Assembly: GCA_016869335.1 (NCBI GenBank)
Contig: VGEJ01000146.1
Location: 1-6,731 of the forward strand
Source of the DNA: Alphaproteobacteria bacterium
GTDB lineage: Bacteria; Pseudomonadota; Alphaproteobacteria; VGEJ01
DNA: 6,731 nucleotides
Reading direction: 5' to 3'
The translations under genes and the position numbers were made by a program. This document shows, piece after piece, positions 1 through 5,341 of the stretch (within the stretch, counting starts at the first letter, position 1; every line of letters begins with the position of its first letter). The notes beneath the pieces are model-generated. The model was not told where the DNA came from. It searched no databases and saw only the letters and a program-made list of their open reading frames with translations.

Positions 1-717
1 CGCCGCCGGCGGCGCCGGCCGCCGCACGAGCCGCTTGACTGCCCGGTACGTCCGCGGGATCAGCGCATCGCGGAGCCCGCGGAACGCCGCCTCGATGCCA
101 TGTGCCGACTGCACCACCGGCGCGTAGTCCTTCGAGTCGTTCCAATAGCTGCCGTAGGTCGCGAGCACGCCGAGGTCGTTCATGTTGTGCGTGAGCAGCA
201 CGAAATCGGGCCGCAGCGGCAGCAGCTTGGCCGTGAGCACGATGATCGAGTGCAGCGTGTTGTTGCCCGACTTGGCGGCATTGAGGCTGTTCACCCGAAT
301 TCCCAGGCGCTGCTCGAGCAGGCGGCCGACGAGGAAGGGAAACCGATTCTCAGGCGCGACGAACATCGTCTCGGTGGTGGAGCCGCCGAGGAAGGCGATC
401 GTCAGGTCGGCCAGCGCGTGGACGCGGGAGGGTGCGATAAAGCCATCCACATCGGTCGCGATGGTGTAGCTCGGCGCGACAGGTCCGCCCGGGGTGGCGA
501 GCCGCGCCGCGGGTGGCGCGAAGGTGAACGTGGTGTCGGGCTGATACTCGCGCAGCCGCACGAAACGCGGCGGCGCCAAGGCGTTCTCCCCGGCGAGGAC
601 GATCTGCCCGGACTCCAGCTCGGCGAGCAGTGCTTCGAGTGCCGCCAGCAAAGCGACGAGCGCGAGCACCACGACCGCGGCCAGCGTCAGGACGGGATGC
701 CTCTCGAACCGATTCAT
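1..717 (-). CDS. SGNH/GDSL-type hydrolase, membrane-anchored; C-terminus cut by window edge
   Basis: The frame is open from ATG at 717 to the left edge, giving 239 residues with no stop; the C-terminus lies outside. An in-frame TGA at 745-747 with no start codon in between makes ATG 717 the natural start, although its ribosome binding site is weak. Residues about 9-30 form one hydrophobic helix after a short basic N-terminus (MNRFERH), so the protein is probably inner-membrane anchored with the catalytic domain outside. FLGGSTTE (110-117) fits SGNH block I, with Ser113 the likely nucleophile. AAKSGNN (147-153) may supply the block II Gly, and THNMND (176-181) resembles block III. The block V Asp-x-x-His would lie in the missing part. 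Such proteins are often esterases or acetyl-transfer partners acting on cell-surface polysaccharides; the substrate here is unknown. It lies 65 bases downstream of tRNA-Ala in the same direction. Confidence 0.8.
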   Translation of the reverse strand, partial: MNRFERHPVLTLAAVVVLALVALLAALEALLAELESGQIVLAGENALAPPRFVRLREYQPDTTFTFAPPAARLATPGGPVAPSYTIATDVDGFIAPSRVHALADLTIAFLGGSTTETMFVAPENRFPFLVGRLLEQRLGIRVNSLNAAKSGNNTLHSIIVLTAKLLPLRPDFVLLTHNMNDLGVLATYGSYWNDSKDYAPVVQSAHGIEAAFRGLRDALIPRTYRAVKRLVRRPAPPAA

Positions 718-782
718 CGCGGCGCGGCCGGCACCGAGAGCGGCTCACCGGCCCGCGGCGCGCCGTTCTAGAGGCGCGGGGT

Positions 783-858
<76 letters not shown>

Positions 859-882
859 CGCGCGCGGCGGCAAGCGCGGCGC

Positions 883-911
883 ACCCTATGAGGCGCCGGA
901 CACCGAATCAA
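883..911 (-). promoter_or_regulatory. Candidate sigma-70 type promoter of tRNA-Ala
   Basis: On the minus strand TTGATT (911-906) is followed after exactly 17 bases by TAGGGT (888-883). The -10 box keeps only T1, A2 and T6 of the consensus, which are its most conserved positions. Transcription would start near 876, about 18 bases before the mature tRNA 5' end. The GC-rich stretch after the -10 box is the kind of discriminator seen at stringently controlled stable-RNA promoters. This is pattern matching only. Confidence 0.45.
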
Positions 912-925
912 GCGCCATGTGCCGC

Positions 926-1300
926 CTAGACATCTTCGGGTTGCGCCCCCGTTTTGCCGCCTTCGAGGACCTCCGCCACGTCCTCGTCGTCCTTGCCGAG
1001 GTCGGTGGCATCCTCGATCAGCTCCTCCTCCTCCTCCTCCTCGGCCTCGCCCTCCGCGAGCACGGCAAGCTCCTCCTCGTCCGCGAACGCCGCTTCGGCG
1101 ACAAGGAGCTCCTCGGCCGGGGCCGGCCTCGGTTTCTTGGGCTCGACCGGTTTGCTCTTGGTCTCAGCGCGGCGGCGGGTGCTCTGGGCCACGAACTCGG
1201 CGCCGCACTTCGGGCACGCCAGCGGTTTGCGGCGGAGATCGTAGTAGCGCGTGCCGCACGCTTGGCACAGGCGCTTCTCTCCCCATTCCGGTTTCGTCAC
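926..1300 (-). CDS. FYDLN-domain (TIGR02300-type) small acidic zinc-ribbon protein
   Basis: This gene encodes 124 residues from a GTG at 1300, chosen because GGGAGGT lies six bases upstream; an in-frame extension to 1327 would ignore that site. The N-terminus MTKPEWGEKRLC and the YYDL motif (19-22, the FYDLN position) place it in the TIGR02300/FYDLN family, which I know mainly from alphaproteobacteria and which has no established function. Cys12, Cys15, Cys29 and Cys32 form two CxxC knuckles 13 residues apart, a zinc-ribbon pattern. After a basic linker (about 41-58, rich in Lys, Arg and Pro) the rest is strongly acidic, including seven consecutive Glu (87-93). It is soluble, with no signal peptide or membrane segment. 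A zinc-binding domain plus an acidic tail could mean contact with nucleic-acid-binding or basic proteins, but that is inference. It is divergent from aroA. Confidence 0.88.
   Translation of the reverse strand: MTKPEWGEKRLCQACGTRYYDLRRKPLACPKCGAEFVAQSTRRRAETKSKPVEPKKPRPAPAEELLVAEAAFADEEELAVLAEGEAEEEEEEELIEDATDLGKDDEDVAEVLEGGKTGAQPEDV
1022..1042 (-). repeat. (GAG)7 trinucleotide tandem repeat inside the FYDLN-protein gene
   Basis: CTC is repeated seven times on the plus strand, which reads as seven uninterrupted GAG codons (Glu87-Glu93) on the minus strand. Using only GAG leaves a perfect microsatellite. Changes in repeat number would stay in frame and alter only the length of the acidic tail. 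Confidence 0.9.
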
Positions 1301-1306
1301 GGCACT

Positions 1307-1313
1307 ACCTCCC
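1307..1313 (-). promoter_or_regulatory. Shine-Dalgarno site deciding the GTG start of the FYDLN protein
   Basis: GGGAGGT on the minus strand ends six bases before GTG 1300. It is a strong match to the anti-Shine-Dalgarno sequence and is the reason the start was placed at the non-ATG codon rather than further upstream. Confidence 0.8.
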
Positions 1314-1330
1314 GATCGCCGACTCAAACA

Positions 1331-1352
1331 GGGGATGAGTTACGGAATCCCC
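1331..1352. repeat. Short dyad in the divergent FYDLN/aroA intergenic region
   Basis: GGGGAT (1331-1336) and ATCCCC (1347-1352) are perfect inverted copies separated by ten bases. The dyad could be an operator half-site pair or a hairpin in the 5' leader of the minus-strand gene. No T tract follows, so a terminator is unlikely. A six-base arm can arise by chance in GC-rich DNA. Confidence 0.3.
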
Positions 1353-1379
1353 AATGCCACGATCGACTCCGCCTGTCAA
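1351..1379 (-). promoter_or_regulatory. Weak candidate promoter of the FYDLN-protein gene
   Basis: A perfect TTGACA -35 box lies at 1379-1374 on the minus strand. Seventeen bases further is CATTGG (1356-1351), a poor -10 match. The position, about 50-80 bases upstream of the GTG start, is suitable. The -35 box is convincing alone but the pair is not. Confidence 0.3.
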
Positions 1380-1492
1380 AGTCAAATCGGCCGGCGCGGT
1401 GGTCGCCCTGGTCTCCCGCCGCCGTGGTGTGCTAGACGGGTTGCCTTGCGGCCCCGCCGGCGTGGCCGCGTTACTCCCCTCGGACCACGGCC

Positions 1493-2821
1493 GTGGCAGC
1501 CATCGCCGCTCATCGTTCCGGGCCGCTTAGCGGCGCCGCCCGCGTGCCGGGTGACAAGTCGATCTCGCACCGCGCCCTCCTCATCGGTGCCCTCGCCGTG
1601 GGCGAGACGACGGCGGCCGGCCTGCTCGAGGGCGAGGACGTGCTGCGCACCGCCGCCGCCCTGCGGACGCTCGGCGCCGAGATCTGGCGCGACGACGGCG
1701 GCCTCTGGCACATCGCCGGGCGCGGCATCGGCGGCTTCGCCGAGCCCGACGGCGTGCTCGACCTCGGCAACTCGGGCACCTCGGTACGGCTGCTCATGGG
1801 GGCGCTCGCGTGCCATGGGTTCACGACCTTCCTCACAGGCGATGACTCGCTCCGGCGGCGGCCGATGGCACGCGTCGCCCACCCGCTGCGTGCCTTCGGT
1901 GCGACGATCCTCTGCCGCTCCGGCGGGCGGCTGCCGCTGGCGCTGACCGGCACCGATGCGCCGGTGCCGATCACCTATGAGGTGCCGGTGCCCTCGGCCC
2001 AGGTCAAATCGGCGGTGCTGCTGGCCGGGCTCGGCGCGCCCGGGGTGACCACGGTGATCGAGCGCCAGCGGACCCGCGATCACACCGAGCGCATGTTGCG
2101 CGCCTTCGGCGCCGACATCGAGACGACCGCGGCGCCGGGCGGCGGCGCCAGCATCGCCTTGCACGGCCAGCCCGAGCTGGCGGCCCAGGCGCTCCGCATT
2201 CCCGCCGATCCGTCTTCGGCCGCCTTCCCGCTCGTGGCAGCGCTGTGCGTTCCGGGCTCGGCGGTGAGCGTGGCCGGCGTCGGCTTCGGCGCCGAGCGCA
2301 GCGGGCTCTACCACGTGCTGCGCGAGATGGGAGCGGCCCTCGAGATCCGTACGCCGCGCGAGGAGAGTGGGGAACCGGTCGCCGACCTGATAGCGCGCGC
2401 CGGGGCGCTGCGCGGCATCGAGGTGTCCTCCGAGCGGGCGCCAACGATGATCGACGAGTACCCGATCCTCGCGGTCGCCGCGGCCTGCGCCGAAGGCACG
2501 ACGCGGCTGCGCGGCCTGGCCGAGCTGCGGGTCAAGGAGAGCGACCGGCTGGCCGCCATCGCCCACGGCCTCACCGCCTGCGGCGTGCAGGCGACGATCG
2601 AGGACGATGATCTGACGATCGCGGGCTGCGGCGGACCGCCGCCCGGCGGCGCCACGATAGCCGTGCAGCTCGACCACCGCATCGCCATGGCCTTTCTCGT
2701 ACTCGGACTGGCGGCGCGCCGGCCGGTGGCGATCGACGACGATGCGGCGATCGCGACGAGTTTTCCGAGCTTTGTGGCGCTCCTGCGTGGCCTCGGCGCA
2801 GATTTCCGGGCGCTGTCGTGA
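1493..2821 (+). CDS. aroA: 3-phosphoshikimate 1-carboxyvinyltransferase (EPSP synthase), class II-like
   Basis: This 442-residue cytoplasmic enzyme joins shikimate 3-phosphate and phosphoenolpyruvate to give EPSP, the sixth step of the shikimate pathway. The length is normal for the family. Visible motifs are GDKSISHR (20-27, with active-site Lys22), LGNSGTSVR (91-99, phosphoenolpyruvate region), RPMARV (123-128), SAQVK (168-172), RDHTE (195-199), MIDEYP (319-324, catalytic Asp321), RVKESDR (346-352, Glu349) and LDHRIAM (393-399). GDKS, SAQxK and RxHTE are three of the four class II signatures; the fourth, N-x-T-R, reads GAER (266-269). Class II enzymes are often glyphosate-tolerant, but Gly95 sits where the tolerant CP4 enzyme has Ala, so tolerance should not be assumed. 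The GTG at 1493 is the first start after an in-frame TAG at 1433; its Shine-Dalgarno is weak. The stop overlaps the cmk start by four bases. Confidence 0.97.
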   Translation: MAAIAAHRSGPLSGAARVPGDKSISHRALLIGALAVGETTAAGLLEGEDVLRTAAALRTLGAEIWRDDGGLWHIAGRGIGGFAEPDGVLDLGNSGTSVRLLMGALACHGFTTFLTGDDSLRRRPMARVAHPLRAFGATILCRSGGRLPLALTGTDAPVPITYEVPVPSAQVKSAVLLAGLGAPGVTTVIERQRTRDHTERMLRAFGADIETTAAPGGGASIALHGQPELAAQALRIPADPSSAAFPLVAALCVPGSAVSVAGVGFGAERSGLYHVLREMGAALEIRTPREESGEPVADLIARAGALRGIEVSSERAPTMIDEYPILAVAAACAEGTTRLRGLAELRVKESDRLAAIAHGLTACGVQATIEDDDLTIAGCGGPPPGGATIAVQLDHRIAMAFLVLGLAARRPVAIDDDAAIATSFPSFVALLRGLGADFRALS

Positions 2822-3453
2822 TCATCGCGATCGATGGCCCGGCGGCGAGCGGCAAGGGCACCATCGCCCGCCGGCTCGCCCGCGAACTCGGCTTTGCCTA
2901 CCTCGACACCGGCGCGCTCTACCGCGCGGTCGCGCTCAGGTTGCTGCGTTCGAGCGCCGCGCCCGACGGGGCGAACGCGGCGCATGCGGCAGCGGCAGTG
3001 CGGCCCGCCGCCGATCTCGCCGACCCGGCGCTGCGCGATGAGGCCGTCGCCGGGCTCGCCTCGCGCCTCGGCGCGATGGCCGAGGTACGCGCCGCGCTGC
3101 TCGCCTTTCAGCGTGATTTCGCGAGCCGCCCCCCCGCTGGCGCCGCCGGCGCCGTGCTGGATGGCCGCGACATCGGCACGGTCGTGTGCCCCGATGCGGA
3201 CATCAAGCTGTTCGTTACCGCGAGCCTCGAGGAGCGGGTCCGCCGGCGGGTGAGCGAGCTTGCGGCCGAGGGGCGCCCTGCCGAGGCCGCCACCATTCGG
3301 GCGGACCTCGAGGCCCGCGATGCCCGCGATCGGGCACGCTCGGTCGCGCCGTTGCGCCAGGCGGATGACGCTTACTTGCTGGACACCACGAATCTGGATA
3401 TAGATTCGGCCTTCGCTGCGGCGAAAGCGCTGGTTTCCAGACACCGTACCTAG
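2818..3453 (+). CDS. cmk: (d)CMP kinase (cytidylate kinase)
   Basis: This gene encodes 211 residues, close to the usual size of bacterial CMP kinase, which phosphorylates CMP and dCMP with ATP in the cytoplasm to supply pyrimidine nucleotides. The P-loop GPAASGKGT lies at 7-15. DTGALYRAVA (30-39) is the family's conserved nucleotide-binding segment. LDGRDIGTVVCPDAD (114-128) is the CMP-binding core. The lid and C-terminal signature RDARDRARSVAPL (167-179) is followed by DDAYLLDT (183-190). The start is GTG 2818 within GTGATC, sharing four bases (GTGA) with the aroA stop, so translation is probably coupled. I see no separate promoter in front of it. The 3' end is less GC-rich and includes a rare ATA codon (Ile195), where a candidate rpsA promoter overlaps the coding sequence. 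The aroA-cmk-rpsA linkage is common in proteobacteria. Confidence 0.96.
   Translation: MIIAIDGPAASGKGTIARRLARELGFAYLDTGALYRAVALRLLRSSAAPDGANAAHAAAAVRPAADLADPALRDEAVAGLASRLGAMAEVRAALLAFQRDFASRPPAGAAGAVLDGRDIGTVVCPDADIKLFVTASLEERVRRRVSELAAEGRPAEAATIRADLEARDARDRARSVAPLRQADDAYLLDTTNLDIDSAFAAAKALVSRHRT
3376..3404 (+). promoter_or_regulatory. Candidate rpsA promoter inside the cmk 3' end
   Basis: TTGCTG (3376-3381) is followed after exactly 17 bases by TATAGA (3399-3404). The -10 box matches four of six consensus bases and the -35 box keeps TTG. It falls in a locally AT-rich part of cmk and forces a rare ATA Ile codon. Transcription would begin near 3411 and give rpsA a leader of about 137 bases. 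A private rpsA promoter fits the high demand for S1. There is no experimental support. Confidence 0.45.
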
Positions 3454-3456
3454 GAC

Positions 3457-3480
3457 GCGCCGGGGTATTGCCGGCGCTTT
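3457..3480 (+). terminator. Stem-loop with short T run between cmk and rpsA (attenuator-like)
   Basis: GCGCCGG (3457-3463) pairs perfectly with CCGGCGC (3471-3477) around a seven-base loop, and TTT follows directly. Seven G-C pairs make a stable stem, but three T residues are too few for an efficient intrinsic terminator. It starts three bases after the cmk stop. Partial termination, an mRNA-processing or stability hairpin, or a leader structure of rpsA are all possible. Confidence 0.45.
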
Positions 3481-3531
3481 CGGATCGTGGTGCCTGTATC
3501 GACGCCGAGGCGTGCACGTATCACGTCCGTG

Positions 3532-3537
3532 AGGAGG
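3532..3537 (+). promoter_or_regulatory. Shine-Dalgarno of rpsA
   Basis: A perfect AGGAGG ends ten bases before ATG 3548. A second ATG at 3538 directly abuts it, in another frame, but has no spacer and reads only 30 codons to TGA 3628, so ATG 3548 is the start used. The strength of the site fits the high expression of S1. Confidence 0.8.
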
Positions 3538-3547
3538 ATGAACGCGG

Positions 3548-5305
3548 ATGACCGAACAGACGGCCCGGTCGGTGGGCGCGCGGGGCGGCCAGCCCCCGGC
3601 TGCGGAGAGCTTCGCGCAGCTCCTCGATGAGGCTTACGGCACCCGCGAGGACCTCGAGGGCACGGTCGTCGTCGGAACGGTGATCTCGATCGAGAACGAC
3701 GTCGCGGTGATCGACGTCGGCCTCAAGGCCGAGGGGCGGGTGTCGCTGCGCGAGTTCGGCGCTCACGGCCAGTCCCAGGAGCTCAAGGTCGGTGATCGCG
3801 TCGAGGTCTACCTCGAGCGCATGGAGAGCCGCACCGGCGAGGCAGTCTTGAGTCGCGAGAAGGCGCGCCGCGAAGAGGCCTGGGTCAAGCTGGAGCAGGC
3901 CTTCGCCAAGGCCGAGCGGGTGCAGGGCGTCATCATCGGACGCGTCAAGGGCGGCTTCACCGTTGACCTTTCGGGCGCCGTCGCGTTTCTCCCCGGGAGC
4001 CAGGTCGATGTCCGGCCGGTGCGCGACATCACGCCGCTCATGGACTCGATCGAGCCGTTCCAAATCCTCAAGATGGACCGCCGCCGCGGCAACATCGTGG
4101 TCTCGCGCCGCGCGGTGCTCGAGGAGGCGCGGGCCGAGCAGCGCGCGGAACTCGTGTCCAACCTCAGGGAAGGCCAGGTGCTCGAAGGCGTCGTGAAGAA
4201 CATCACCGACTACGGCGCCTTCGTCGACCTCGGCGGCATCGACGGCCTCCTGCATGTCACCGACATCGCCTGGAAGCGCACCAACCACCCGAGCGAAGTT
4301 CTGTCCATCGGCCAGACCGTGCGGGTGCAGGTCATCAAGGTGAACCCCGAGACCCAGCGCATCTCGCTCGGCATGAAGCAGCTCGAGGCCGATCCGTGGG
4401 ACGGCGTCGGAGCCAAGTACCCGGTCGGGGCGCGGCTCCGCGGCCGGGTCACGAACATCACCGAGTACGGGGCGTTCGTCGAGCTCGAGCCCGGCGTCGA
4501 AGGCCTCGTTCACGTGTCCGAAATGAGCTGGACGAAGAAGAACGTCCATCCCGGCAAGATCGTGTCGACCAGCCAGGAAATCGAGGTCATGGTCCTCGAC
4601 GTCGATCCGGTGAAGCGCCGCATTAGCCTCGGGCTGAAGCAGTGCGTCGAGAACCCGTGGGAGGAGTTCCTCCGCCGCCACCCGACCGGCACCGTCATCG
4701 AGGGTGCGGTCAAGAGCATCACGGAGTTCGGGCTGTTCATCGGCCTCAACGGCGATGTCGATGGCATGGTTCACCTTTCCGACCTGAGTTGGGACAAGCC
4801 CGGCGAGGCCGTGATCCAGGGCTACAAGAAGGGCGACGTTGTGAAGGCCAGGGTGATCGAGGTGAGCATCGAGCGCGAGCGCATCGGTCTCGGCGTCAAG
4901 CAGCTCACCGACGATCCCTTCGCCCGCGCGGCGCCGCTCAAGAAGGGCGACGCGGTGACCTGCGTGGTGTCGGCGGTGCGCGACAACGGCGTGGAGGTGA
5001 TGATCGAGGGCGGCGCCACGGGTTTCATCCGCCGCGGCGATCTCGGCCGCGAACGGACCGACCAGCGCCCGGATCGTTTTGCGGTCGGCGATCGTGTCGA
5101 TGCCCAGGTGGTCAGCGTGGAGCGCGACAGCCGTCGGGTGGTGCTCTCGGTCAAGGCGCTGGAGATCGCCGAGGAGGAAGAAGCGATGGCACAGTTCGGC
5201 TCGTCCGACAGCGGGGCCAGCCTGGGTGACATCCTGGGCGCGGCGATCAGCCGGCGCGCCGAGCAGGATCCCGACGACACTGGCAAGGGCGGCAAGAGCG
5301 GGTGA
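3548..5305 (+). CDS. rpsA: 30S ribosomal protein S1
   Basis: S1 binds single-stranded mRNA at the 30S platform and helps start translation on structured or weak leaders. The protein has 585 residues and the six S1 (OB-fold) domains of proteobacterial S1, at roughly 36-104, 122-188, 208-277, 293-366, 380-452 and 466-537. Domains 3 to 5 are the most alike and carry repeated cores such as ITDYGAFVDL (219-228), ITEYGAFVEL (304-313) and ITEFGLFIGL (391-400). Domains 1 and 2, the ribosome-docking part, are more divergent, as usual. The tail GSSDSGASLGDILGAA (551-566) is a segment I recognise from alphaproteobacterial S1. The N-terminus has about 15 extra polar residues before ESFAQLLDEAYG. S1 represses its own translation in E. 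coli; the leader and strong Shine-Dalgarno could allow that here, but this is inference. sppA begins 36 bases after the stop in the same frame. Confidence 0.98.
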   Translation: MTEQTARSVGARGGQPPAAESFAQLLDEAYGTREDLEGTVVVGTVISIENDVAVIDVGLKAEGRVSLREFGAHGQSQELKVGDRVEVYLERMESRTGEAVLSREKARREEAWVKLEQAFAKAERVQGVIIGRVKGGFTVDLSGAVAFLPGSQVDVRPVRDITPLMDSIEPFQILKMDRRRGNIVVSRRAVLEEARAEQRAELVSNLREGQVLEGVVKNITDYGAFVDLGGIDGLLHVTDIAWKRTNHPSEVLSIGQTVRVQVIKVNPETQRISLGMKQLEADPWDGVGAKYPVGARLRGRVTNITEYGAFVELEPGVEGLVHVSEMSWTKKNVHPGKIVSTSQEIEVMVLDVDPVKRRISLGLKQCVENPWEEFLRRHPTGTVIEGAVKSITEFGLFIGLNGDVDGMVHLSDLSWDKPGEAVIQGYKKGDVVKARVIEVSIERERIGLGVKQLTDDPFARAAPLKKGDAVTCVVSAVRDNGVEVMIEGGATGFIRRGDLGRERTDQRPDRFAVGDRVDAQVVSVERDSRRVVLSVKALEIAEEEEAMAQFGSSDSGASLGDILGAAISRRAEQDPDDTGKGGKSG

Positions 5306-5341
5306 CGTGACTACTCGGCGCCATGCCCGCCGGCCCGCGCC

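Noticed and set aside
100..771. A 223-codon plus-strand frame in the left part
   Set aside because: It is the shadow of the SGNH hydrolase read on the minus strand, which has a hydrophobic anchor and GGST and NMND motifs.
1335..1435. A possible leader peptide before aroA starting at ATG 1335
   Set aside because: The frame has no stop here and continues far into aroA out of frame. It contains no run of aromatic codons as expected for attenuation of an aromatic pathway gene.
1382..2677. A 431-codon minus-strand frame opposite aroA
   Set aside because: Low-complexity Arg/Gly/Ala/His composition, no motif, and it lies wholly opposite a clear aroA.
3538..3630. A 30-codon upstream frame overlapping the rpsA start
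   Set aside because: Its ATG directly touches the Shine-Dalgarno with no spacer, so initiation is unlikely; the peptide shows no feature of interest.
5317..5341. A GGCGC/GCGCC hairpin just before the sppA start
   Set aside because: A five-base stem with a 15-base loop is expected by chance at this GC content.
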